DNA of 64,000 nt from contig NZ_MUJY01000191.1 of the NCBI RefSeq assembly GCF_002286785.1, forward strand, positions 1 to 64,000, written 5' to 3'. The notes under the pieces are model-generated. The model worked only from the letters and a program-made list of their open reading frames with translations, was not told the DNA's origin and did not search any database. The stretch comes from Pseudomonas sp. PIC25. Its GTDB lineage: Bacteria; Pseudomonadota; Gammaproteobacteria; Pseudomonadales; Pseudomonadaceae. Both the position numbers and the translations under genes were made by a program. Of the stretch, positions 8,201 to 16,017 are shown piece after piece. Each line of letters opens with the position of its first letter. Within the stretch, counting starts at the first letter, position 1.

Positions 8201-8883
8201 GGGTCGGGCGTGGCCGGCGCGGTGCGGCGCAGGTGGTCGCGTTGGCTCAGGTCCACCCACAGCTCCAGGTCCATCGCTGTCTGGCCGATGATCTCGTTGG
8301 CGGGCCAGCCGAAAATGTTTTCGAAGTGCTGGTTGGCCTCGGTGATGACGCCGTCCTCGTAGCGGACCAGCATGATGACATCCGGGCTCAGGCGGAACAG
8401 GCTGGAAAAACGCCGTTCGGAACTAGCGAGGGCTTCTTCGCGTTCCTGTTGGGCAGTGATCTCTCGGATCACGCCGATCATCATCGGGCGATCGCTCTCC
8501 GGCTGCAGACGGCCACTGATTTCCAGCCAATGCAGGCTGCCGTCCGGCCAGCGGATACGGTGGCGCAGTGAGTGGGTTTCCGGGGCGCCGGTCAGCACTG
8601 CCTGGAAAGAGCGCATCACTGCGGCACGGTCTTCTTCGGGGATCAGGTCGATATAGTCGACTCGCTGGCTCAACGGGCGCCGTGGGTCCAGCCCGAACAG
8701 CGCCTGGGCGCCGCGCGACCAACTGACCTGCCCATTTTCGATGTCCCACGACCAGGCTCCCAACCGGGCACCGTTCAGTGCGGCGAGCAGGCGTGGCGCG
8801 TCTTGCCAGGTCTGTTCGAACTCCGCGGGGTCGAGTGCCGGAATGTAGGGGAGTGGAGGCGTGCGGTCAGTGGGTTTGGCCAT
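5206..8883 (-). CDS. six-PAS GGDEF/EAL protein (cyclic-di-GMP turnover)
   Basis: A 1225-residue cytoplasmic-looking protein with no clear membrane segment. Six consecutive PAS/PAC units span about 30-150, 155-275, 280-400, 405-530, 535-655 and 660-780. A GGDEF domain (about 785-950) and an EAL domain (about 965-1215) follow. The active sites look intact: RLGGDEF in the cyclase, and EALIRW, ITEG and the DDFGTGYSS loop in the phosphodiesterase. Either or both activities are possible; dual-domain proteins are often phosphodiesterases tuned by GTP binding. Several PAS units (2, 3, 5, 6) share an ASEEKF...SPD opening, suggesting duplication within the gene. The start at ATG 8883 has only a weak ribosome site. 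Confidence 0.93.
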   Translation of the reverse strand: MAKPTDRTPPLPYIPALDPAEFEQTWQDAPRLLAALNGARLGAWSWDIENGQVSWSRGAQALFGLDPRRPLSQRVDYIDLIPEEDRAAVMRSFQAVLTGAPETHSLRHRIRWPDGSLHWLEISGRLQPESDRPMMIGVIREITAQQEREEALASSERRFSSLFRLSPDVIMLVRYEDGVITEANQHFENIFGWPANEIIGQTAMDLELWVDLSQRDHLRRTAPATPDPVIQKVSLRTRHGNILEGVLSSQYVELEGQGFILSTFLDTSERERAEAALRASEEKFANAFRSAPDAVAISEKATGRLIEVNHRFEQQFGWKAEEAIGHTSLELGLWPRPEDRQFVIDTLDREDVIAQLEMRLNKRDGTQSINLIYGGQIQLNGQPCLVLTLRDITLQRAQEKALEESQERLTLALESADLGTWDWHIPSAMLYGSARAANLHGLPAEPYHGDFNQFFRHVPEEDREYMRQVYEELLAGKRQEYQVTYRMNLSAGDVHHLESTARLYRDEAGQPLRMAGIIIDITERVLREQRLAASEEKFVTLFQASPEPICVTRLSNGEFIEINPSFSETFGWKPEDIVGRNAPEIGFWVDLEQRRALYQQLHRQQGLDNVEARFRTKDGRELTCMVSTRFIHVERQPCITTTFRDITEHQRAEAALKASEEKFAKAFHSSPDAITITERDTARYIEVNEGFSRLTGYRPEEVIGRTAYEMNVWADPTERALLLEKLQRDGRVHHLEMHGQHRDGSVRVVEVSVEPINLEGTDCLLLTARDISELKNAQAQIHHLAYHDSLTNLPNRALLIDRLTQQISLLKRHDLRGALLFLDLDHFKHINDSLGHPVGDAVLKMVTARLEASVRLEDTVARLGGDEFVVLLSGLEGKRSEVTRHVRQIADKLRKLLAEPMLLDGQRLQVTPSIGIALIPDHGTTPADLLKRADIALYRAKDSGRNAIQLFRTTMQEAVSERLRLENDLRLAVTRGEFELYFQPQVDARSNAIVGAEALIRWQHPSLGQQSPALFIQLLEESGLILEVGAWILSEASQICAQLLQDGLVDEDDFSLCINISPRQFRHNDFVERVETCLTRSGVPKQMVTLEITEGIVIQNLEDTIAKMHRLKRQGVSFAMDDFGTGYSSLTYLKRLPVDVLKIDQSFVRDATTDPNDAEIIRAIVAMARSLGLEMIAEGVEQADQLDFLQQQGCHLYQGYLFSKPLPLNEFRALLIRKPEQSVHA

Positions 8884-8976
8884 CGGTGGCCCATCTGCTG
8901 TTCATAGGTATGGCGGCCGATTCGAAACAGCCCGGTCGCCAGCTCGTTCGTCCTGGCTCCACGTTAGCCGTTGCCA

Positions 8977-9864
8977 CTATTCCCATGCAAGGCCGCTGCG
9001 CTGCTCATCGAGCAAGGCCATAAAGGCTTTGGCAGCATTCGACAGGGTCCGTTCCGTGTGCAGGATGTAGCCGAGCCGCCGGCTGAGCTGGATGCCCGGC
9101 AACGGCAGGCGTGCCACCTGGTCGTCCAGCATGGTGCGTGGCAGCACGCTCCAGGCCAGCCCGATGGAGACCATCATCTTGATGGTCTCCAGGTAGTTGG
9201 TGCTCATGGCGATGTTCGGCGTCAGGCCTTCGGCCTCGAACAGCCGCCGTACGATGTGATGGGTGAAGGTGTTGCCGCCGGGAAAGACTGCCGGGTGTCG
9301 GGCGATGTCTGGCAGGCCGATCGCCGAGTTCCGGGCCAGGGGATGTTCCGGCGCTGCGACGAAGTCGAGAGGGTCATCCCAGACCGGTACCGCCTTGACC
9401 GTGGCGTGGGTTTCCGGCGCCAGGGTGATCACCGCCAGCTCGGCGCGGCCGTGCAGGACTTCTTCATAAGCCACTTCGGAGTCGAGGAACTGGATATCCA
9501 GGGCCACCTGGGGGTGTGCCCGGGTAAAGGCGCGGAGCAGGGGCGGCAGGCGGTGCAGGCCGATATGGTGACTGGTGGCTAGCGTCAGACGGCCGCCAAT
9601 CTCGCCATTGAGGTTGGAAAGCGCCCGGCGGGTGTCGTCCAGTACGCCGAGAATCTGGTAGGCGCGTGGTTGGAGGGCGCGTCCGGCCTCGGTGAGGCTT
9701 ACCTGGCGGCCAAGGCGGTCGAACAGGCGGACGCCGAGTTGCTGTTCCAGCGCCGCGATGCGTTTGCTGACGGCCGGCTGGGTCAGGTGCAGCCGTTCGC
9801 CTGCCTCCGAGAAGCTGCCCGTCTCGGCAATGGCGATGAAGGCGTTGAGGCTGGCGAGATCCAT
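8977..9864 (-). CDS. LysR family transcriptional regulator divergent from leuC
   Basis: A 295-residue LysR-type regulator. The N-terminal winged helix (about 1-60) has the hallmark FSEAGERLHLTQPAVSKRI segment. The C-terminal two-lobed co-inducer domain starts near residue 90. The start is ATG 9864, with GGAG upstream on the minus strand. The frame continues to 9957 but without a ribosome site. It faces leuC across 155 bp that hold a T-N11-A dyad. By the usual LysR logic it controls its own gene and probably the leucine genes. The co-inducer is not known from sequence; a leucine-pathway intermediate is a reasonable guess. Confidence 0.88.
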   Translation of the reverse strand: MDLASLNAFIAIAETGSFSEAGERLHLTQPAVSKRIAALEQQLGVRLFDRLGRQVSLTEAGRALQPRAYQILGVLDDTRRALSNLNGEIGGRLTLATSHHIGLHRLPPLLRAFTRAHPQVALDIQFLDSEVAYEEVLHGRAELAVITLAPETHATVKAVPVWDDPLDFVAAPEHPLARNSAIGLPDIARHPAVFPGGNTFTHHIVRRLFEAEGLTPNIAMSTNYLETIKMMVSIGLAWSVLPRTMLDDQVARLPLPGIQLSRRLGYILHTERTLSNAAKAFMALLDEQRSGLAWE

Positions 9865-9901
9865 GGATGCTCCGGGAGACACAGGTTGAAGGTGGATGGT
9901 G

Positions 9902-9918
9902 TATTCCGTATGGGAATG
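9902..9918 (+). promoter_or_regulatory. LysR-type box between the LysR gene and leuC
   Basis: ATTCC (9903-9907), five bases and GGAAT (9913-9917) form a perfect dyad that fits the T-N11-A rule of LysR binding sites (T9904, A9916). Its centre is about 46 bp before the LysR start and about 110 bp before the leuC start, a usual place for a divergent LysR operator. Confidence 0.5.
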
Positions 9919-10019
9919 CTTTGAATGAAAAATATGAATTTGAGTTATTCGATGCAAGTCCTTAGGATCATCCTCACAAGCCCTGAGGGCATAGAAACAC
10001 GCTGATGAGGGATAGGCTG

Positions 10020-11447
10020 ATGGCTGGCAAAACGCTCTACGACAAGCTCTGGGACATGCATGAGGTGAAGCGGCGCGACGATGGCTCGTCGCTGATCTAC
10101 ATCGATCGCCACATTCTCCATGAGGTGACTTCGCCGCAGGCGTTCGAAGGGCTGCGACTGGCTGGACGCAAGCCGTGGCGGATCGACGCCAACATCGCCA
10201 CGCCAGATCACAACGTGCCGACCACCCAGGCGGAGCGCAAGGGTGGCCTCGACGCCATCGCCGACGAAGTCTCGCGTATCCAAGTCCAGACCCTGGACGA
10301 GAATTGCGACGATTTCGGCATCCTCGAATTCAAGATGAATGATGTGCGCCAAGGTATCGTCCATGTGGTCGGGCCGGAGCAGGGCGCCACGCTGCCGGGC
10401 ATGACCGTGGTCTGCGGCGACTCGCACACCTCCACGCATGGCGCCTTCGGTGCCCTGGCCCATGGCATCGGCACTTCCGAGGTCGAGCATGTGCTGGCCA
10501 CCCAGTGCCTGGTGGCGAAGAAAATGAAGAACATGCAGGTGCGCGTCGAGGGCAAGCTGCCGCTCGGCGTGACCGCCAAGGATATTGTCCTGGCCGTTAT
10601 CGGTCGGATCGGTACCGCCGGTGGCAACGGCCATGCCCTGGAGTTTGCCGGCAGTGCCATCCGCGACCTGTCCATGGAAGGCCGCATGACCATCTGCAAT
10701 ATGGCCATCGAGGCCGGTGCTCGTGTGGGGCTGGTGGCGGTGGACGAGAAGACCATCGCCTACGTCGAAGGTCGCCCCTTCGCGCCCAAGGGGGCGCTCT
10801 GGGAACAGGCTGTCGCGCAATGGCGTGGATTGGTATCCGATCCGGATGCGCATTTCGATACCGTGGTCGAGCTGCGTGCCGAAGACATCAAGCCGCAGGT
10901 CAGCTGGGGGACGTCGCCGGAGATGGTGGTTGCGGTCGACCAGCGCGTGCCCGACCCCGCAGCCGAGGCCGATCCGGTCAAGCGCGATTCGATTGTCCGT
11001 GCCCTGAAATACATGGGACTGTCGGCCAATCAGCCGATTACCGACATCAAGCTGGATCGCGTTTTCATTGGTTCCTGTACTAATTCGCGTATCGAGGACC
11101 TGCGCGCCGCGGCGGAAGTCGCCAAGGGCCGCAAGGTCGCTCCGACTGTCAAGCAGGCGCTGGTGGTGCCGGGCTCCGGTCTGGTCAAGGCGCAGGCCGA
11201 ACAGGAAGGGCTGGACAAGGTCTTCATCGAGGCCGGTTTCGAATGGCGCGAGCCGGGCTGTTCGATGTGCCTGGCGATGAACCCTGATCGCCTGGAGAGC
11301 GGCGAGCATTGCGCCTCCACCTCCAACCGCAACTTCGAAGGCCGCCAGGGCGCCGGTGGCCGGACCCACCTGGTGAGCCCGGCGATGGCCGCCGCTGCCG
11401 CGGTGGCCGGGCATTTCGTCGATGTGCGTGAATTGATGCAGGCCTGA
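10020..11447 (+). CDS. leuC: 3-isopropylmalate dehydratase large subunit LeuC
   Basis: A 475-residue aconitase-family large subunit. With LeuD it isomerises 2-isopropylmalate to 3-isopropylmalate in leucine synthesis. The start is ATG 10020 ([11 protein letters not shown]), the usual LeuC N-terminus, with GAGGG at about 10007. An ATG at 10005 adds five residues and is less likely. The [4Fe-4S] ligands are visible: Cys in GSCTNSR and the pair in [11 protein letters not shown]. Other landmarks are [12 protein letters not shown] and the C-terminal NRNFEGRQG. It is the first gene of leuC-leuD-VOC-leuB and lies divergent from a LysR regulator. Confidence 0.97.
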   Translation: MAGKTLYDKLWDMHEVKRRDDGSSLIYIDRHILHEVTSPQAFEGLRLAGRKPWRIDANIATPDHNVPTTQAERKGGLDAIADEVSRIQVQTLDENCDDFGILEFKMNDVRQGIVHVVGPEQGATLPGMTVVCGDSHTSTHGAFGALAHGIGTSEVEHVLATQCLVAKKMKNMQVRVEGKLPLGVTAKDIVLAVIGRIGTAGGNGHALEFAGSAIRDLSMEGRMTICNMAIEAGARVGLVAVDEKTIAYVEGRPFAPKGALWEQAVAQWRGLVSDPDAHFDTVVELRAEDIKPQVSWGTSPEMVVAVDQRVPDPAAEADPVKRDSIVRALKYMGLSANQPITDIKLDRVFIGSCTNSRIEDLRAAAEVAKGRKVAPTVKQALVVPGSGLVKAQAEQEGLDKVFIEAGFEWREPGCSMCLAMNPDRLESGEHCASTSNRNFEGRQGAGGRTHLVSPAMAAAAAVAGHFVDVRELMQA

Positions 11448-11458
11448 GGAGACCCGAC

Positions 11459-12103
11459 ATGAAAGCCTTTACCCAACACACCGGTCTCGTCGCGCCGCTC
11501 GATCGCGCCAACGTCGATACCGATCAGATCATTCCCAAGCAGTTCCTGAAGTCGATCAAGCGTACCGGGTTCGGTCCGAACCTGTTCGACGAATGGCGTT
11601 ACCTGGATGTCGGCCAGCCCAACCAGGACAACTCCAAGCGTCCGATCAACCCGGACTTCGTGCTGAATTTTCCGCGCTACCAGGGTGCCAGCGTGTTGCT
11701 CGCCCGCGAGAACTTCGGCTGCGGTTCGTCCCGTGAGCATGCGCCCTGGGCCTTGGACGAATACGGCTTCCGCGCGATCATCGCGCCGAGCTTCGCCGAC
11801 ATCTTCTATAACAACAGCTTCAAGAACGGCCTGCTGCCGATCATCCTCGCCGAGAGCGACGTGGACGAACTGTTCCAGCAATGCGAGGCCACCGAGGGCT
11901 ATCGGTTGACCGTGGATCTCGCGGCGCAGACCGTGACGCGTCCGGATGGCAAGCAGTACGCCGTCGAGGTCGACGCTTTCCGCAAGCACTGCCTGCTCAA
12001 CGGCCTGGACGACATCGGCCTTACCTTGCAGGATGCCAATGCGATCAAGGGCTTCGAGGAAAGTTACCGGCAACGCAGCCCCTGGCTGTTTCGCGAAGCC
12101 TGA
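11459..12103 (+). CDS. leuD: 3-isopropylmalate dehydratase small subunit LeuD
   Basis: A 214-residue swivel-domain partner of LeuC. Visible landmarks are the N-terminal [21 protein letters not shown]-type segment (family-typical), and [14 protein letters not shown], the substrate-recognition loop with its Ser and Arg. The [12 protein letters not shown] stretch follows. It starts 11 bp after leuC with its own GAGGAG-type site. The two subunits together form the isomerase of leucine synthesis. Confidence 0.97.
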   Translation: MKAFTQHTGLVAPLDRANVDTDQIIPKQFLKSIKRTGFGPNLFDEWRYLDVGQPNQDNSKRPINPDFVLNFPRYQGASVLLARENFGCGSSREHAPWALDEYGFRAIIAPSFADIFYNNSFKNGLLPIILAESDVDELFQQCEATEGYRLTVDLAAQTVTRPDGKQYAVEVDAFRKHCLLNGLDDIGLTLQDANAIKGFEESYRQRSPWLFREA

Positions 12104-12113
12104 GGCGAACATC

Positions 12114-12428
12114 ATGAAGCGCTTCCACATTGCGCTGACCGTGGCCGATCTCGAGGCGTCCATCGCCGATTACGATCGTCGCCTTGGCCAGCCCGCGACT
12201 GTGGTGGTGCCGGGCAAATACGCCATGTGGCGTACCGGGATTCTCAATTTTTCGATCAACCAGATGCCCGAGCGTGCTGGAATGCTGCGCCATGTCGGGT
12301 TCGAGGACGACGACGCGGAAGGCTTTACCAGTACGCCCGACGTCAATGGCATCGAGTGGGAACATTTTTCCGCCCGCGAGCAGGATGAGCGCATCGCGGC
12401 AATCTATGGAGAGCGGATCGGCGCTTGA
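12114..12428 (+). CDS. small VOC/glyoxalase-fold protein within the leu operon
   Basis: A 104-residue protein that opens with [17 protein letters not shown], the typical first beta-alpha unit of the vicinal-oxygen-chelate (glyoxalase/dioxygenase) fold. It is about the size of one VOC half-domain set. His5 and a late Glu in GIEWEHF could be metal ligands. It sits 10 bp after leuD and 32 bp before leuB, so it is cotranscribed. An equivalent gene occupies this place in P. aeruginosa, as I remember it. The function is unknown; a link to leucine synthesis is only suggested by position. The start is ATG 12114. Confidence 0.75.
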   Translation: MKRFHIALTVADLEASIADYDRRLGQPATVVVPGKYAMWRTGILNFSINQMPERAGMLRHVGFEDDDAEGFTSTPDVNGIEWEHFSAREQDERIAAIYGERIGA

Positions 12429-12460
12429 GCGCCGGTTCGACCATCAATCGAGAGGATTCA

Positions 12461-13543
12461 ATGAGCAAGCAGATTCTGATTCTTCCCGGCGACGGCATCG
12501 GCCCGGAGATCATGGCCGAAGCGGTGAAGGTGCTGGAACTGGCCAACGACAAGTTCCAGCTCGGCTTCGAACTGAGCCATGACGTGATCGGCGGCGCCGC
12601 CATCGACAAGCACGGCGTGCCGCTGGCCGACGAGACGCTGGCTCGCGCCAAGGCGGCCGACGCGGTGCTGCTGGGTGCGGTCGGCGGGCCCAAGTGGGAC
12701 AAGCTCGAGCGCGATATCCGTCCTGAGCGCGGTCTGCTGAAGATTCGCTCGGCGCTGGGGCTGTTCGCTAATTTGCGACCGGCCATTCTCTATCCGCAGC
12801 TGGCCGAGGCTTCGACACTCAAGCCGGAAGTGGTCGCGGGTCTCGACATTCTCATCGTTCGCGAGCTGACCGGTGGTATCTATTTCGGCCAGCCGCGCGA
12901 CACTCGCGTGCTGGACAACGGCGAGCGCCAGGCTTTCGACACCCTGCCGTACAGCGAGAGCGAGATTCGTCGCATCGCCCGGGTCGGTTTCGACATGGCG
13001 CGTGTGCGCGGCAAGAAGCTGTGCTCGGTGGACAAGGCCAACGTATTGGCTTCCAGCCAGTTGTGGCGCGAGGTTGTGGAAGAGGTTGCCAAGGATTATC
13101 CGGACGTCGAGCTGAGCCACATGTACGTGGATAACGCAGCCATGCAACTGGTGCGCGCGCCGAAGCAATTCGACGTGGTGGTCACCGACAACATGTTCGG
13201 CGACATTCTGTCGGATGAGGCTTCCATGCTTACCGGTTCTATCGGCATGCTGCCTTCGGCTTCGCTGGATGCGAACAACAAGGGCATGTACGAGCCGTGC
13301 CACGGTTCCGCTCCCGATATCGCGGGGCAGGGTATCGCCAACCCGTTGGCGACCATTCTGTCGGTCTCGATGATGCTGCGTTACAGCTTCAATCGGAGCG
13401 ATGCGGCCGATGCCATCGAGCGTGCGGTCAGCGTGGTGCTGGATCAGGGGCTGCGTACCGGCGACATCTACTCCGAGGGCACCACCAAAGTCGGTACCGT
13501 CGGGATGGGCGACGCGGTAGTCGCGGCGCTGCGGAATCTGTAA
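12461..13543 (+). CDS. leuB: 3-isopropylmalate dehydrogenase LeuB
   Basis: A 360-residue member of the isocitrate/isopropylmalate dehydrogenase family. It oxidises and decarboxylates 3-isopropylmalate with NAD+, the third pathway-specific step to leucine. It shows [10 protein letters not shown] at the N-terminus, the [12 protein letters not shown] phosphorylation-like loop, the Asp-rich metal site in [14 protein letters not shown] and the adenosine-loop [15 protein letters not shown]. The start is ATG 12461 with AGAGG about 9 bp upstream. It is the last leu gene; a strong hairpin terminator follows. Confidence 0.97.
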   Translation: MSKQILILPGDGIGPEIMAEAVKVLELANDKFQLGFELSHDVIGGAAIDKHGVPLADETLARAKAADAVLLGAVGGPKWDKLERDIRPERGLLKIRSALGLFANLRPAILYPQLAEASTLKPEVVAGLDILIVRELTGGIYFGQPRDTRVLDNGERQAFDTLPYSESEIRRIARVGFDMARVRGKKLCSVDKANVLASSQLWREVVEEVAKDYPDVELSHMYVDNAAMQLVRAPKQFDVVVTDNMFGDILSDEASMLTGSIGMLPSASLDANNKGMYEPCHGSAPDIAGQGIANPLATILSVSMMLRYSFNRSDAADAIERAVSVVLDQGLRTGDIYSEGTTKVGTVGMGDAVVAALRNL

Positions 13544-13549
13544 TCTCTT

Positions 13550-13582
13550 GGGCCCGCCGGTGAGCCGGCGGCCCACTTTTTC
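13550..13582 (+). terminator. terminator between leuB and asd
   Basis: GGGCCcGCCGG (13550-13560) pairs with CCGGCgGCCC (13565-13574) around a TGAG loop, followed by ACTTTTTCT. This is a strong GC-rich intrinsic terminator, so asd probably has its own promoter or depends on read-through. Confidence 0.82.
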
Positions 13583-13600
13583 TTGAAAGGTGTAGTCGTC

Positions 13601-14713
13601 ATGAAGCGTGTAGGTCTGATCGGTTGGCGCGGCATGGTCGGTTCCGTGCTCATGCAGCGGATGCTGGAAGAGCGGGATTTCGACTTGATCGAGCCGGTGT
13701 TCTTCACCACCTCCAACGTCGGTGGGCAGGGGCCTGCCGTGGGTAAGGACATTGCCCCGTTGAAGGATGCCTACAGCATCGATGAGCTGAAAACCCTGGA
13801 TGTGATCCTGACCTGCCAGGGTGGCGACTACACCAACGAGGTCTTCCCCAAGCTTCGCGAGGCCGGCTGGCTGGGCTACTGGATCGATGCGGCATCCAGC
13901 CTGCGCATGCAGGATGACGCGGTGATCGTCCTCGATCCGGTCAACCGCAAGGTCATCGATCAGTCGTTGAACGAAGGCGTGAAGAACTATATCGGCGGCA
14001 ACTGCACCGTCAGCCTGATGCTGATGGCGCTCGGCGGCCTGTTCGAAGCCGGGCTGGTCGAGTGGATGAGCGCCATGACCTACCAGGCGGCATCGGGCGC
14101 CGGCGCGCAGAACATGCGTGAGCTGATCAAGCAGATGGGCGCGATCAACGGCTCGGTGGCCGACGACCTGGCCAACCCGGCCAGTGCCATCCTGGATATC
14201 GATCGCAAAGTGGCGGAGGCCATGCGCGGCGAAGCGTTCCCTGCCGAGCATTTCGGCGTACCGCTGGCCGGCAGCCTGATTCCCTGGATCGACAAGGAGC
14301 TGCCGAACGGCCAGAGCCGCGAAGAGTGGAAAGGCCAGGCCGAAACCAACAAGATTCTCGGGCGCTTCAAGAGCCCGATCCCGGTGGACGGTATCTGTGT
14401 TCGTATCGGTGCCATGCGCTGCCACAGCCAGGCACTGACCATCAAGTTGAACAAGGATGTGCCGATTGCCGACATCGAAGGCATGATCAGCCAGCACAAC
14501 CCCTGGGTGAAACTGGTGCCGAACCAGCGCGAGATCAGCATGCGCGAACTGACCCCGACTGCTGTGACCGGTACTCTGAGTGTTCCCGTAGGCCGGTTGC
14601 GCAAATTGAACATGGGCTCCCAATACCTAGGCGCCTTCACCGTGGGCGACCAGTTGCTCTGGGGGGCGGCGGAACCGCTGCGCCGCATGCTGCGCATCCT
14701 GCTGGAGCGCTAA
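13601..14713 (+). CDS. asd: aspartate-semialdehyde dehydrogenase Asd
   Basis: A 370-residue NADP-dependent enzyme. It reduces L-aspartyl-4-phosphate to aspartate semialdehyde, the branch point to lysine/diaminopimelate, threonine and methionine. Landmarks are the N-terminal [14 protein letters not shown] nucleotide-binding loop, the catalytic Cys in [10 protein letters not shown] at about residue 135 and the catalytic His in [12 protein letters not shown] at about residue 274. The start is ATG 13601 (MKRVGLIGW) with AAAGG upstream; the frame extends to 13583 without benefit. It is distinct from the degenerate paralogue that follows. Confidence 0.96.
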   Translation: MKRVGLIGWRGMVGSVLMQRMLEERDFDLIEPVFFTTSNVGGQGPAVGKDIAPLKDAYSIDELKTLDVILTCQGGDYTNEVFPKLREAGWLGYWIDAASSLRMQDDAVIVLDPVNRKVIDQSLNEGVKNYIGGNCTVSLMLMALGGLFEAGLVEWMSAMTYQAASGAGAQNMRELIKQMGAINGSVADDLANPASAILDIDRKVAEAMRGEAFPAEHFGVPLAGSLIPWIDKELPNGQSREEWKGQAETNKILGRFKSPIPVDGICVRIGAMRCHSQALTIKLNKDVPIADIEGMISQHNPWVKLVPNQREISMRELTPTAVTGTLSVPVGRLRKLNMGSQYLGAFTVGDQLLWGAAEPLRRMLRILLER

Positions 14714-14732
14714 TAGATAGCTGAAGCTGCCT

Positions 14733-14797
14733 GCTGCAAGCTCAGGGGTGACCCAGGACGCTTGCAGCTTGCAGCTTGCAGCTTGCAGCTTGCAGCT
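14733..14797 (+). repeat. heptanucleotide tandem repeat (GCTTGCA)5 with an inverted left arm
   Basis: Five exact copies of GCTTGCA run from 14760 to 14794, followed by a partial copy. The segment GCTGCAAGC at 14733-14741 is the reverse complement of the repeat junction, so it can pair with any copy and form hairpins in several registers. It lies between asd and the Asd-like gene, about 60 bp before the latter's start codon. Confidence 0.9.
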
Positions 14798-14856
14798 TTC
14801 GCTGCCGCCCTTTCCTCTATAAAGTGCCTCTCCGTTTTATCTCTCAGAGGCAGACC

Positions 14857-15882
14857 ATGAGCCAGTCCTTCGATATCGCCGTGATCGGCGCTACCGGCAC
14901 CGTCGGCGAAGCCCTCGTTCAGCTCCTCGAGGAGCGCGATTTCCCGGTTTCCACCTTGTATCTGCTCGCCAGTGGCGATTCCGCAGGTCAATCCGTGCCC
15001 TTCAGGGGTAAGAACCTGCGCGTGCGTGCCCTTGACGGGTTCGATTTTTCCCAGGCCCGTCTGGCCTTCTTCGCAGGTGGTCCTGCCGTTACGCGAGAAT
15101 ATGCACCTCGTGCTTCCGAGGCTGGCTGCTCTTTCATCGATCTGTCCGGCGCCTTGTCGCTCGATGATGCGGTTCGGGTGGTGCCGGAAGTCAATGCCGA
15201 CGTCCTGGTAGGGCTCGAGGCGCCGTATCGTCTGACCAGTCCCTGCGCTCCGGTGGTTGCCTTGGCAATGGGTCTGGCTCCGTTGCGTCCTTTGCTCGAC
15301 CTGCGCCAGGTCTGTGTCATGGCTTGTCTCTCGGTTTCCACCATGGGGCGTGAGGGGGTGAATGAGTTGGCGCGACAGACGGCCGAATTGTTGAATGCCC
15401 GCCCGCTGGAGCCGCGCTTCTTTGATCGGCAGATTGCCTTCAATCTCTTGGCTCAGGTGGGCGAGGTGGATTCGGAAGGCCATGCGCTTCTTGAAAAACG
15501 CATGGTGTCCGAGTTGAAGCAGATGTTTCGAATTTCTGCGCTGGACGTTTCGGCTACTTGCGTGCAGGCTCCGGTTTTCTTCGGCGATAGCTTGAGTGTG
15601 ACGCTGCGTAGCGAAAAAATGATCGACTTGCAGGCAATCTGTGCGGCACTCGATAACGCTCAAGGTATCGAGCGGGTAGAGTCTCCGGACTATCCGACGG
15701 TAGTCGGGGATGCTGTCGGCCAGGATGTCGTCTATGTCGGAAGGCTGCGTTGCGGGCTGGGCAATCCTCATGAACTCAATTTGTGGATTGCGTCTGATAA
15801 CGTACGAAAAGGCGCCGCTCTGAATGCAGTGCAGTTGGGTGAGTTATTGATAAAAGACTATCTGTCAAAGATACTTACCTGA
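14857..15882 (+). CDS. Asd/Usg-like protein, probably not an active Asd
   Basis: A 341-residue homologue of class-2 aspartate-semialdehyde dehydrogenase, with the IAVIGATGTVG nucleotide loop at the N-terminus. A Cys is present where the active-site Cys is expected (TSPCAPVVAL, about residue 130). The downstream segment that normally reads R-X-P-V...GHS is instead QAPVFFGDS. The substrate Arg and catalytic His are therefore replaced by Gln and Asp. This fits the Usg-type paralogues found next to truA/fimV in gammaproteobacteria, whose role is unclear. The start is ATG 14857 after AGAGG. It ends 135 bp before fimV. Confidence 0.85.
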   Translation: MSQSFDIAVIGATGTVGEALVQLLEERDFPVSTLYLLASGDSAGQSVPFRGKNLRVRALDGFDFSQARLAFFAGGPAVTREYAPRASEAGCSFIDLSGALSLDDAVRVVPEVNADVLVGLEAPYRLTSPCAPVVALAMGLAPLRPLLDLRQVCVMACLSVSTMGREGVNELARQTAELLNARPLEPRFFDRQIAFNLLAQVGEVDSEGHALLEKRMVSELKQMFRISALDVSATCVQAPVFFGDSLSVTLRSEKMIDLQAICAALDNAQGIERVESPDYPTVVGDAVGQDVVYVGRLRCGLGNPHELNLWIASDNVRKGAALNAVQLGELLIKDYLSKILT

Positions 15883-16017
15883 AATTTGAAGAACTATTCT
15901 AGGTTGGCAATACTGGCTTAGCTGTTCGCTGGCGGGGAACGTCCGTGAGGATGGCAGGCAGCGACTATTAAGACCCTCTCGAATATCGAGAAAAAAGTTA
16001 AAACAAGGGATAACGCT

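Noticed and set aside
6523-8571. 682-codon plus-strand frame inside the GGDEF/EAL gene
   Set aside because: Shadow frame opposite an intact multi-domain gene; no recognisable protein sequence.
12458-14623. 721-codon minus-strand frame over leuB and asd
   Set aside because: Antisense to two enzymes with complete active sites; spans a terminator.
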